Of a stretch of 64,000 nt of DNA, positions 54,663-64,000 are shown piece by piece. The first letter of the stretch is position 1. The number at the start of each line of letters is the position of its first letter. The stretch is from assembly GCA_948474755.1 (NCBI GenBank), contig CAOLHI010000354.1:248001-312000 (forward strand), in the 5' to 3' direction. Made by a program: the position numbers and the translations under genes. Origin of the DNA: Ctenosaura bakeri (taxonomy: Eukaryota > Chordata > Lepidosauria > Squamata > Iguanidae). The notes beneath the pieces were generated by a model. It did not search any database and was not told the DNA's origin. It saw only the letters and a list, made by a program, of their open reading frames with translations.

Positions 54663-54755
54663 GACTTAACTAATCAGTGGCAGATGAAAGTTGGCATTGA
54701 TGAGACAGATAGATCAGTAGCTGCTAGCTTTCATCTGCCAGTGATTAGTTAAGTC
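54663..54755. repeat. 93-bp perfect-stem hairpin
   Basis: Arm 54663-54690 (gacttaactaatcagtggca then gatgaaag) and arm 54728-54755 are reverse complements with one mismatch over 28 bases, separated by a 37-base loop. It could be a tiny MITE core, an inverted duplication, or a transcribed hairpin. Adjacent sequence (54631-54650) contains a smaller palindrome, 'aaagctttaaatcttaaagctt'. Confidence 0.9.
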
Positions 54756-55649
54756 TGAATCTTCTGCTAGTCTCTGGATCAGGAAGCCCCCCTTCCCCAG
54801 GAATAAAAGACTTTTTAAATGTAAGATTGCTTTCATTTATATTTCAGAGGGAACTGTGTGTGTGTGTGTGTGTGCCTGCGTGCATGCACACACATTTGTG
54901 ACAAACTAGAAAAAGGGGCACAGATAATGTTTTGGAGAAAATAGTGAAGAGGGAGTCCCAAATGCTGTGTGTGACAAGCTTTTAGCACAAACGCTGTAAT
55001 CCCAGAATGGTTCTGAAGGTATGAAGCCAAACAGAAAATTCCCAACTCAATAGTGTTTTTACAACAACTCTATGTTAATGGTAGAAGAGCCTTAGATGAA
55101 AATCAAGTGGGTTTTCTGGATACCCAGTTTCACAGACTGATTTGAATGTATGAAGCAATCTAGAGACTAGGAACAAACACTGAAGAAAAAGACAACAGAG
55201 CAATGTCACAAACAGTACATTTACATTTCATTGTTTAACTTGCCTTATGAACTCTGCTATATTTTTTTGAAACTGAGAAACCAAAAAGAAAAAAAAAGAA
55301 AGAAAAAAAGAACATTGCTGACCAGTGCCCAAACAATGTGAAAAGTGTCTACAACAAATGCTGAAAACCAAAGTTATTTGTTGACACTGGTGAACACAAG
55401 CCTATGTATATGCCAGTCATTTTGGCTCAGCCCTGCACTTACATTGGGAAACCTAAATATTATTATGTGTGATGGATTCTTTGGACTAAATCCAATGCTG
55501 TGTTCATCACAGTGTCAATCTTTATTCCCTCTTACTTTCCCTTGCAGTCCTTCACAGAACTGGAAACCTCTTCCTGACCAGGTTTTTAAGGCACATACTT
55601 TGGAGATAGGCTTCAAGCACTTTGGGAATCTCCTTTACAGTTGAGACTA
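54756..55649. other. Unique sequence, 0.9 kb
   Basis: (TG)n at 54855-54874 and an A-rich run at 55285-55310. No gene recognised. Confidence 0.4.
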
Positions 55650-55757
55650 AACGCTAGAGCAGATTCACCACCTCACTGACATTGAGTCCCAGTTTGGTAG
55701 ACAGGTGGGATATAAATAAAGAGGTGGATGGATGGATGCATACATGGCTGGATGGAT
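55650..55757 (+). mobile_element. L2 LINE 3' tail with (GGAT)n
   Basis: 'gacattgagtcccagtttgg' and 'acaggtgggatataaataaa' match the L2 tail also seen at 13670-13728. A (GGAT)n run follows. Confidence 0.6.
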
Positions 55758-56149
55758 GACATCAACTGCCACTGCATAGGAGGCTTCAGTAGGAAGGACA
55801 GATGGCCTCTCTCCCAGTTCTGCTGGCAAAAGCAGCTTCCATCATGAAATGTATGCCATTGATAACTAGCTATTATTTGTGTTTGTATGCTTGGATGTTT
55901 GATCTTCTCAGAAAAAAACGAAAGTGAGCCATCATTTCTGTGGACTTTATGCGTAGTTTTTAGCTTTCTTTGCTTTGTTCTAGTTTTTAATGTTCCCTAA
56001 ATGACATAGGCTGGATGCCAGGCAGGGTCCACCATGCTATGACTTTCTTAATTCAGTTCCCTGCCTCTAGATGAAAGTGTCTCCCATGGAGATAATCACA
56101 GAATGCTAAAGGAGAAGTCCCCAAGGAAAAGTACCCTTTAATTGCTGAG
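55758..56149. other. Unique sequence
   Basis: Nothing recognised. Confidence 0.35.
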
Positions 56150-56330
56150 GCTTGTTATTATTGTTATCTGTTGCCAAGTCAACTTTAACTTATGGCAATC
56201 TTGTGAATGAAAGATCTCCAAGAGCCCCATCATCAACCACTTTGCTCATGTCTTGCAAATTCAGGTCCATGGCTTGATTGAAAATGTTGTACAGCTTCAG
56301 ATTTTCTTTCATTTCAACACATGTCAGCAG
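56150..56330 (-). repeat. SINE-like repeat ('ttatggcaatcttgtgaatg')
   Basis: 'gttgccaagtcaactttaac' and 'ttatggcaatcttgtgaatg' then 'gtcttgcaaattcaggtcca' match the wording of a reptile repeat that starts like the tRNA SINE tail but has a different body. Family not named. Confidence 0.45.
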
Positions 56331-56564
56331 CTGAACATCCTTTGGCTTGAGTGCAATTGTATCATTAGACACAATGCTCCTTACACTTGTCCTCTGCTCT
56401 TCCCCAGTAGCTGGTTGGAGGCCTTCCAACTTGGGAAGTGTCATCTTACAGCAATGTCTCTTGTTTCTCGGGTTGCATGTGCATAGGCCATTTGAGTTAA
56501 AAGACTGCACAAGTGATTCACCATTGCTTTTTTCTGTCCAGTACTAGCCCCTTTGGAGTTAGCT
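56331..56564. other. Unique spacer or repeat continuation
   Basis: It may continue the preceding repeat; not clear. Confidence 0.3.
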
Positions 56565-56680
56565 AAGAAGGCAAAGGCAAGTCCCTTCTGAACAAATCTG
56601 GGCAAGAAAGTCCCATTATAGGTTCACCCTAAGGTTTCCATAAGCTGGAAATAACTTGAAGGCACACAACAACAATGGTG
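56565..56680 (+). mobile_element. tRNA-derived SINE, 3' part
   Basis: Starts within the body (aaggcaaaggcaagtccctt), passes 'gaacaaatctgggcaagaaa' and ends 'gaaggcacacaacaacaa'. The tRNA head is absent. Confidence 0.85.
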
Positions 56681-57639
56681 CTATTGTCATGGTCTCTGGG
56701 AGATACTCCATCCATCTCACTCCCCCACCCCATTACTCTTGCTGCTGGCTAGCAGCTGTTTAACACATTTAGTCTGGCTCCTCAGCCAAAGCCTGTCTGA
56801 CATGAGAGACCCCACCAGCAATATTGCTACCATCAGCATAGCCTCCTGCCTCACAGAAACACACAATCCCAACAACATGGAAAGGTAGTGCCAAGGTAGG
56901 ATTTCTGAGGTATATCGTCATTGGTTGGGACACTGTTTTGTCTTGCTTTTTCTGTAAAGTCAAGTTTCAGTGATTACAAACAGTATACCACCATGAGCAC
57001 CAAGGTTTTTGGATTCCCTGGACAACATATTTCCCCTATCAGAGAACCATGAAATTTTTAAAGAGCCCTGCTGGTGCCAGAGAACATCTTGAGCTCCTCC
57101 CTTTTATGCCTCTGGTTTATTGTGCTCCATACTGAGGTTATGACATAATAGCTATGCAAAATAGGGTCTCTCTCTCTCTTTTTTCCCTGAGTTTAAGTCT
57201 TCTAAGCCAAGGTTAACAATCTATATTTATGAGTGGTAGCCAGCTGCCTCAATGTTTTCACATGTGTTTGTTAATGAACGGTAACCTACAGGTCAGGTTA
57301 TTATGTAAATAACCATTGTCAAGGGGAAAGGTGAAGAACCCAGTAATGAGTTGTGTTCCTCCATTTCTCTCTCAGGCCTCTAATGAATATGGGATATTGC
57401 CATTCACAGGGATTTCTTTCCCTTTCTTGCTTAAAAAAAAAGTCCTCATTTTATCTAACTAAGGGAGAAAGAGAGAACTAAATTTGTAATTAAAACTCTG
57501 ATTTTGTTTTCTACCACTGTCGAACATCCAAAGTATGCACTATTTCCTCGGCTACTTATAATCTGATGTCCAAGATATGGACAAGCCCAACCTCTCCCCC
57601 TCTCCCACCTTGATGTCTTCTGGCCTGCTACGCAGAATC
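56681..57639. other. Unique sequence, 1.0 kb
   Basis: (CT) run at 57167-57180. No gene recognised. Confidence 0.4.
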
Positions 57640-57960
57640 TAACCATTCTTTTTAAGTTTCTGCAGCTTTTGCTTTCGATGCCTCCACATCAACAGCCTGC
57701 ATCTCTGCAGATAATACTTAGCTGTGAAGCGCAGCCGGCGAGCCATCTAACAGGCTTTTCCATTAGGAAGGTTAACAGCAAACCTTGCCTGCGCAGGATT
57801 TACTGACAGAGTGTGAACAGAAGGTGTAGCCTCCTTGCATATGCTTTTTAATATCATACCACAGTTGGTGTGAGAAAGGGGGAGAGAGGGGACAGGCCTG
57901 ATGACTTGCATCATTGCTGCAGAAAGCCCTCAGCCTGGAATGAACAAGTTCCAAGTAATG
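57640..57960. promoter_or_regulatory. Candidate conserved non-coding element
   Basis: Unique block, richer in G+C than its flanks, containing 'gcagataatacttagctgtg', 'cagccggcgagccatctaac' and 'ttttccattaggaaggttaa'. No repeat recognised. A regulatory role is inference. Confidence 0.35.
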
Positions 57961-58200
57961 TTGTTATCTGTAACTAGTTGCTTGGAGGAGGGGGTGCAAC
58001 AAAGTTACATTTTGAAAGCAATGTAACAAGCAAAAGCAAAGGTTTTTTTATTGGTATAACAAGTAACTGTTTCTGGTTATTTTCAAAAGGTGCATTTTAA
58101 AAAGCATTTCAAGAAGAAGTTTTCAGGTTTTAGATGTTCTGTTATCAATCTGAAAAGGTTTTCCCCTCTCAAAAAACTAGCAAGTACTGATAGGGAATTA
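57961..58200 (+). repeat. Unclassified repeat pair, copy B
   Basis: Matches 51411-51680 in word order: 'ggtataacaagtaactgttt', 'tgcattttaaaaagcatttc', 'gaagttttcaggttttaga' and 'ctgttatcaatctgaaaagg'. Confidence 0.5.
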
Positions 58201-58639
58201 ACACACAATACAAGCAATATACCGTAACCCTATTGAAAGGGAAAGAGCCTACCTTCTAAAAATTCTAAAGAGTGAAAGAAGAAGGACTTTTAAAAAGCAC
58301 ATTTCTAAACTCTGGCCCACCTGGTTGCTGAACTTATTAGAAATTCCAGTGCCAGCAGCATAAGTGTGACGCAAATGTAGAATATGTACAGTGGGCCAAG
58401 ATGTTATACGCATTAAGGGTCGAAATCACAAGTTAATTCCAGAACCGGAATCAAGGTCTCCAGTGTTAGGTTTAAACATACAATACAATCAGAGGTTGGA
58501 AAAGTTATGTTTTTTGACTGGAAAGCCCAGTTGTAACCATAATGAGTTGGGCATTCTGGGTGTTGCTATCTAAAATACGATCACAACCTGAGTATGTGAA
58601 TAAATACTATTTTGTCAGTCAGAGCCAATATTTTTGCTT
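58201..58639. other. Unique sequence
   Basis: No feature recognised. Confidence 0.35.
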
Positions 58640-58910
58640 GTTCCAAGGCTTGTGTGAACACAAGAACATGTACAGAGCCCTTTTGAGTCAGATTGGATTA
58701 GCCCCTCTATTCCAGCATCCAGTTTCCAACCCTGGTGATCCAAATGCTCCCATAAGGAGTCATGAAAGTAGCAGCTGTTTCCTGTTGCTTTCTCCCACAT
58801 AAAATGGCATCTGCCTCTACAGATGGAGATTCCATTAGCCATTACGTCTAATATCCATTGACAGACCTCTCCTCCGTCACTATGCTGAATCCTTTTTTAA
58901 AGCCATCTAA
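58640..58910 (+). repeat. Old 'gaacatgtacagagccctt' repeat
   Basis: 'cacaagaacatgtacagagc', 'attccagcatccagtttcca' and 'gatccaaatgctcccataag' follow the wording of an abundant squamate repeat ('gaacataagaagagcc...cagcatcctgtttcc...ccagatgcc'). Decayed. Confidence 0.55.
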
Positions 58911-59159
58911 GTTAGTGTCTTCCACATATTTTGTGGCAGCATAATTTCTCTAGGCAACGTCTTTTATTTTGTTGCCTTCACATTATTGCTAACCTATGTC
59001 TTTGGATTCTCCTGGCCTCTAGAAATATGGAGGATTGGAATCTACCTTCTCCAAAGTATGGATGGCTGGCATTCAGTGTTGTAGTTATGGATTCATAAAC
59101 TAGATCAGTAAGTGAAACTTAAATAAATGCCACACGAGCCCACCTTAAGAGTCAGCATC
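58911..59159. other. Unique spacer
   Basis: May include the end of the preceding repeat. Confidence 0.3.
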
Positions 59160-59352
59160 TGATTTGGGTGAAGGGAGTCCATTCAATGCACAAGCACGAG
59201 GATGTTTCCACCCTCTTCCCACCAGCAAGCTAGACTGTGACAAGGACTTGTGACAAGAATCCTGCTTCTGATTGTTCCAGCCTCACTTGCTGGTGGGAAG
59301 GGAGCAAAAACATCCTCCTGCTGGTGCATTGAATGGACTCCCTTCACCCTAT
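59160..59352. repeat. Long foldback element
   Basis: The left arm (59166-59235, gggtgaagggagtccattca then 'atgcacaagc' and 'cttcccaccagcaag') and the right arm (about 59282-59350, 'cttgctggtgggaaggga' then 'gctggtgcattgaatggact') are reverse complements over about 70 bases with a few mismatches. The loop is about 46 bases. Looks like a foldback MITE of unknown family. Confidence 0.85.
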
Positions 59353-59505
59353 CTGGCTACTGGCTATTAAACTGTACTGGAGACATTGCTTAGTTATGCA
59401 GGTGTAACTAAGCAGTTGAGGTAGAATACTGGCAATTTACAAAAAAAAAGTCATGTTCCTCACTAAATTTCTATTTGCTATCCTAAAAGGCTTTGTTACC
59501 CTGTA
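59353..59505. other. Unique spacer
   Basis: Nothing recognised. Confidence 0.3.
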
Positions 59506-60349
59506 TGTTGGGGGTCCCAGGAGGGGCACCCAAATAACCAAATAAAACACAAGATGGGGGAAATTAGACTTGAGCACTCTCTTAAGCTAACAAGAGGCAG
59601 GGTAACTTTAGCTGGGATCTTTTAACCCTATGTCTACGGTGTCAGGTCTGAAGAGTAACCAGACAAATTTAAAAGTAACAAAAATAACAGTTCTATTAAA
59701 AGACAGACAACAAATAAGACACAACATGCACACAGCTAACTAGAAATAGAAATGGAGAATTTCGGGGGAGTGGGTAATACGACACCTTTTCATGTAGTCC
59801 TGGAGAGAAGCGGAGGTTGAGGGGAGGAAACTCAGTGTGGCTTGCTGAGGGGGCGACTCGCTGGCCCAACCGACAGCAAGGCAGGATAGCAGTCCGGAGT
59901 GTTCCGAGGAGTGCTCGGAATTGGGGACTTTTTATAGGGTGGATTGTACCTACAGGTCATGTCATGTTCGGTGAGAACAAAGGAAATTTGGAGCCGGACA
60001 AAGGAGCTGGAAAAGGTCAAGTTTACATGATGAGCTTAGCGCTTGATGACAATAGTATGGCCAGTATGCAGATGACCCAACATAAAGGAATGGCTCAGCC
60101 TCTCGGCAGAGCATCTTTGTGTAGATTCGTGCTGAGCAAGGCTGGTTTGCAAGAAGGTGTTCCCTGAAGTATCAGAGAGGCTTAAGTTGCCTGCCTAAAT
60201 GAGGTTTGGAATTTACAACCATTAACGGCCGCGCCTAATACGTGCTTGTCCGGTGGACTTTTGCAAACAGTGGAGCAGGGTGGCAGAGAAAGGTCAAGTA
60301 AAGGCCAAATTATTTGATATCAAGAGATATCTAGTGCTCTCACCAGACA
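59506..60349 (-). mobile_element. LTR of family B, younger copy
   Basis: On the minus strand it starts TGTCTGGTGAGAGC and ends CCCCCAACA. It has TATAAAAA (complement of 59929-59936) and a stem-loop TTCCGAG-n5-CTCGGAA (59902-59920) immediately downstream. The polyadenylation hexamer is probably the variant AATAGA (59692-59697, complement). It keeps many CpG dinucleotides, suggesting recent insertion or low methylation. No internal sequence attached, so a solo LTR. A 116-codon frame on the opposite strand (59817-60167) has no recognised domain. Confidence 0.75.
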
Positions 60350-60459
60350 TATCATAACCGAAGTAACAGCTTGGATGTCTGTAGGGAAGATGTACCAAAC
60401 CAGCTCTTAATTATTCCATGCTGTAGGAATCTCTTTTCAGATAGAACAACCAAAACCAT
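60350..60459. other. Unique spacer
   Basis: Nothing recognised. Confidence 0.3.
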
Positions 60460-60691
60460 ATTGTTATGTGCCTTCAAGTTGTTTCTGACTTATGGCAACC
60501 ACAGGGTGATCCTATCATAGGGGCTTCCTAGCAAGATTTATTCAGCAGGGGGTTTTCTTTGCCTTCCTCTGAGGCTGAGAGAGGATGACTTGGCCAAGGT
60601 CGCCCAGTAGATTTCTATGGCTGAGTGGAGATTTGAACTCTGATCTCTAGAGTCCTAGTCCAACACTCTAACTACTACACTACTCTGGCCC
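60460..60691 (-). mobile_element. tRNA-derived SINE, nearly full length
   Basis: The + strand runs from the tail complement (ttgttatgtgccttcaagtt) through the body ('cttcctctgaggctgagaga') to the head complement ('actacactactctggccc'). One of the most complete copies. Confidence 0.92.
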
Positions 60692-61611
60692 TCCAAAACC
60701 ATGCACCCTATTTCAAAGTGATTCTGGCTGACTGTTTTGTTTTCAGTTACTTTCTCACTGAGCCTTTTTTGAAATTTACTTCTATTGCTCAACTGGACAT
60801 TGAGTAAATGTTTTCAATGAGGCGTTTCCAGCTTATGGAGGAGAGGCAGGAGATGCTCATATTTGGTCTCCTTTGAGACAGAGGCCTTTGTGTTCAAACA
60901 CAATGTGGATTTGTCATTGCACAGCTCTGTTCTTAAAGTTCAAGAAATGACAGCTATTGTAAACATTGCTTGGAGCATATTCAATGCCTGCTGCCTTGCT
61001 TTATGTGGTAAAGTGGTTGTGGACACACCAAGCCTCTCTAGCAAAATTAAAAAGATGATTGTGGAGGGTTGTTGTTGTTGTTTTAATAGCATCTGAGTTT
61101 CATAATGGTGGTAGCTTATAAATAAAGGCAACCTCCTCATTCTTCAGGAGGAAAGTCCTAAGTTGGGGAGTTTTTCTTCACATCTATTTCAAGCAGAAAG
61201 CATACCCTCATCTTCCCCCCTTGAGATACTCAGCCTCATCTGATCATAATCATGTGGAGGGGCAGAATGAGACTGCAGCTGCCAGCTCACAACTGCCATT
61301 ATGTCCCACCAGAACTTGGAAAAGTAGTTTTTTTGGCTAAAACTTCCAACCTGAAGGTAGCTTATTGTGACAAAGGAAAAATCACTTGATGCAGGCAGCC
61401 ACACAGAAATGGGAATAACAGACAAGGTGGCCTGAATATCATCCATGCTGGTGACTGAAGATAATGACATGTAACACAGGCCAAGCAATGGAGCGGGCAA
61501 ACACCTTTCTCTGCCTAAGACATTCCAGTGTTGTGATACTCTTGACCCCAGTGATAAGGTAGGATATGAGGTGGTCCAAGGCCCCTTATTCAAAAGGAGA
61601 ATTGCTGTCTT
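60692..61611. other. Mostly unique sequence
   Basis: A 167-codon minus frame (61189-61692) is the longest non-LINE frame after 30 kb, but it shows no domain and crosses the edge of a presumed hAT element. (GTT)n at 61069-61083. Confidence 0.4.
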
Positions 61612-61941
61612 CAGGGTTTGGGTGGGCAAAGTGAAGTCTTGAGGATGCATGTGGCCCCCAGATTCTCCAAATTGATCTTTTTCTTCCCCCAAAAAAATCC
61701 TGTCCTGGAAGCCTCTGAAAGAGGTAGCTTACTTCTTAAATCAGTTGCATGTTCTCTCTCTACTGTTTAAACAGCAAGCAATACCTATTTTTAAAGACCA
61801 GATGGGGTCTTCTGGCTACCTGTTGTAGTTCTATGGGCAGCTTTGACCTTTTTTTTTTTTTTTTTGGTAGTCTCTATGATCCCTTGAAGGTCTCAAGGGC
61901 AGAAAATTGGCTCCCAGATACACAGCAGTTGCCCACCCCTG
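61612..61941. mobile_element. Possible hAT-type MITE ('CAGGG..TGGGCAA' ends)
   Basis: The left end cagggtttgggtgggcaaa and the right end 'gcagttgcccacccctg' are imperfect inverted repeats of the common reptile 'CAGGGGTGGGCAAC' type. The left end has 3-4 extra bases. No 8-bp duplication is found. A T-run lies at 61850-61865. Confidence 0.45.
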
Positions 61942-62499
61942 TTTTACAGCATAAAAGATAGGTGAGGATCTGTTGGTAGATCTCTGGGTAAGTTACAGAT
62001 ACTTATCAAGGGGTCATGACTCCTAATTGAAGTCTCTCCCACACACACACATCTCTTTCACTGGTGGCTAACGGACTGAGCAGGCAACAGAACTGTTGGA
62101 ACTGAGTGAGAACACCACTATCCACTGCTCAGATCATAAGCTGTCCCTGCTCTTTCTCACTGTTCCATTAAGACATTTTATGGAGAGGGACCCGGACTGA
62201 ATTTTTTGTGACTAAAACTCAGGGCTAACAATTAAAACAATTGCATGGGTTGATCCAGTGGTGGCTGGTGGCTCTAGTGACAATTAGGCAGGGAATCTGC
62301 TCCAGGTTTTAGACCAGGCTGGAAAGGAGCTGTCCAAAGTGCTGTGCATGGTTCCCAGAATAGGCTCAGCAGCCTAAAATTTAGGCTAAATCTTTGAGTG
62401 GGCTCACTGCCTTACTGACCATGGAGTCACTATCCACCACTGATGAAATGCTCTGAGGCACAATTGTTATGAGCCTGCAAACTCCCCTCCCACGAGGTC
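61942..62499. other. Unique sequence
   Basis: A short (AC) run at 62041-62050. Nothing recognised. Confidence 0.35.
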
Positions 62500-63401
62500 T
62501 GATATGGTTTAATTGGTTAAATATGATTATTTGGCAAAATATATTAATTTGCGTTGATATACAGTTGAACCTGAGGTGACTAGAAGGTCAAGCTGGGCAG
62601 AGGAAAATTACTAACTGAACACATGTGATCGCAAAGCAGGTCAACAAATCCCCTCTAGATGTAGCCAAAGTCATTGTCAGGCAGATCACCAGGTAACTCC
62701 AGAGATAAGAGGCTTAAGCTGGAGCTGGAACATCTCTGATAGCATACAATTGTCAAGGGAAGTTCCCATAGAAACATTGATTGTTTCAGCCCTGTTCCCT
62801 TACACCTGGACATTTCCCTGCATTGTCCCCATACCTCTCCACAATTACAGAGCTACTACAACAGACATTAAGTCTTTGTCACCTACACTAAGACCATTAA
62901 CTCCACTCGGAACCCATTGTCCATGTGGCAACCTCCATTGTTTGCTTGGCCAGAGAGCCATTCACACCCATGCTCTCAAGGCAGATTTTGGGGATAAGAG
63001 CCCTCCATTTTGAGCTTAGTTCAATGTACTACCTTTGCTGTATGTGATGCTGTTGCTCAATTGTTGAACAAGTACTGTCCTCAGGCACTGGTCTAAGCCA
63101 CTTTGCTGCTTTCTTCACTGCTGTCTGGATTGGTAATTATTGCCCATTCCCTGAAAATTCCTCTATCCACAACTTTCCTCCAGTTCCTCCAACTTTCTTC
63201 CTTCCTTCAGCTGGCTCTTGTGTGAGTGTTTGGAACTTCTGTGTGTATGACTGAATTTGCAATAAAACACATTTTAGCTTATTTTGGAATCTCTGGCTGG
63301 TTCTGTCCTGCAAGACCCCATAAACGTTTGTGGAAAGATCTCATTAGGTTACCCCCATTGCAATCCTCCTAATTTGAGCTAATTAATTCCCTATTGTCAC
63401 A
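62500..63401 (+). mobile_element. LTR of an endogenous retrovirus-like element (family A)
   Basis: It runs from TGATATGGTT to TTGTCACA, has AATAAA at 63261-63266, and is followed by 'tggaggtactggcatcac', where a primer-binding site would lie. The 3' part resembles the LTR at 2911-3750. About 170 bp of possible leader follow (63402-63570). No gag, pol or env is recognisable. Confidence 0.55.
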
Positions 63402-64000
63402 TGGAGGTACTGGCATCACAGGTGAGTCCCTGAGTCACCCATGTTTTGGGGTAACACCATATTGCTGAAATCTAAGGGCACGTCCCCCTACTAGAGTTGC
63501 AATTTTTGTATCTGGTCCTCACTTGGGGACGGGGGAGACACTGGAGTTCCAATTTTTTAAAAAAAGCAAAACTGCTTCTACCACCTTGGTCTAGAACCTT
63601 ACAGGTGACTTAGAAATCGATGGAGACAAAAGGGAGAAGAGAGAGGGAGAGAAGGGGAGATCTTCATTCAGAACACTGCAGGCCTCTGCTCTTCCTGTAT
63701 AACAGATGCTGCCACTTTTGAGTGCCTCTTTATTTTTTGAATTTTTGTTCTGGCAACTGTACAAGGTTAGATGTGTGCATGGGGACACCTGCATTATATC
63801 TAATGGAGTCATTGGTATGATTTATTGTTTGCAAAAGGGGCAGGATGGAGGAAGTTTGTATGAACTGTGTGTGCGAGGCTTATTTTAGCCATTTGAATAA
63901 TGTGATGTTGCCACTAGGGTGTCTCTGCAAACGAGCTCTCATATCTCCCAGGCTTTCTAGCGCCAATAAAAAGCAAAATATGAATGATGGCCTGACTTGC
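63402..64000. other. Possible LTR leader then unique sequence
   Basis: The first part may be retroviral leader. The rest holds a (GAGA)-rich stretch at 63620-63660. The last 120 bp (with 'gccatttgaataatgtgatg') are unique. No gene recognised. Confidence 0.35.

Noticed and set aside
52446..60349. One provirus bounded by the LTRs at 52.4 and 59.5 kb
   Set aside because: The LTRs face opposite directions and the sequence between contains a MITE, SINEs and unique DNA, no retroviral genes.
61189..61692. 167-codon minus-strand open frame as a gene
   Set aside because: No domain, signal or family likeness; it crosses the edge of a presumed MITE and no splice or promoter context supports it.

Overview
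The window reads as intergenic or intronic DNA from a squamate reptile, with the repeat mix pointing towards an iguanian-type lizard. That assignment rests on recalled repeat families, not on a search: CR1 LINE tails ending in the 'tccaactctatgattct' motif, L2 LINEs, a tRNA-derived SINE ending in 'gaaggcacacaacaac', a 5S rRNA-derived SINE, an L2-tailed SINE, hAT-type MITEs and LTRs. I find no host protein-coding exon, rRNA, tRNA or CRISPR array. The only recognisable protein-coding signals are decayed reverse-transcriptase C-termini of CR1 and L2. All other open frames are short and carry no family signature I recognise.

Layout. 0-9 kb: a SINE, a stretch of conserved-looking unique sequence (1.5-2.3 kb), an LTR (2.9-3.75 kb), a SINE split by a GC-rich insert (4.07-4.67 kb), an L2 remnant carrying a CR1 (5 kb), and an L2-tailed SINE inserted in a second, unclassified repeat (7.7-8.5 kb). 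9-17 kb: a palindromic MITE inside a SINE, a hAT element with perfect 8-bp duplications (10.3-10.9 kb), conserved-looking blocks at 11.2 and 15 kb, a 5S SINE split by CR1, and an L2 split by a SINE. 17-33 kb: two CR1 copies, a three-level nest (L2 in MITE in SINE, 22.4-23.65 kb), two 5S SINEs and several MITEs. 33.3-37.0 kb: an old, nearly full-length-looking but broken L2 that carries a hAT MITE. 37-51 kb: sparse repeats around conserved-looking blocks at 37.4, 45.8 and 50.1 kb. 51-64 kb: two members of one LTR family in opposite orientation (52.4 and 59.5 kb), a long foldback at 59.2 kb, further SINEs, and an LTR at 62.5 kb that resembles the one at 2.9 kb.

Three observations stand out. First, a tRNA-headed and a 5S-headed SINE appear to share one body and tail. 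Second, a SINE and a young L2 share a 3' tail that includes a stem-loop with a constant 12-nt loop. Third, a roughly 200-bp perfect-hairpin MITE family begins with GCCATTTC and seems to make 5-bp target duplications. The non-repeat blocks rich in AT homeodomain-type sites are candidate conserved regulatory elements, which only cross-species alignment can test.
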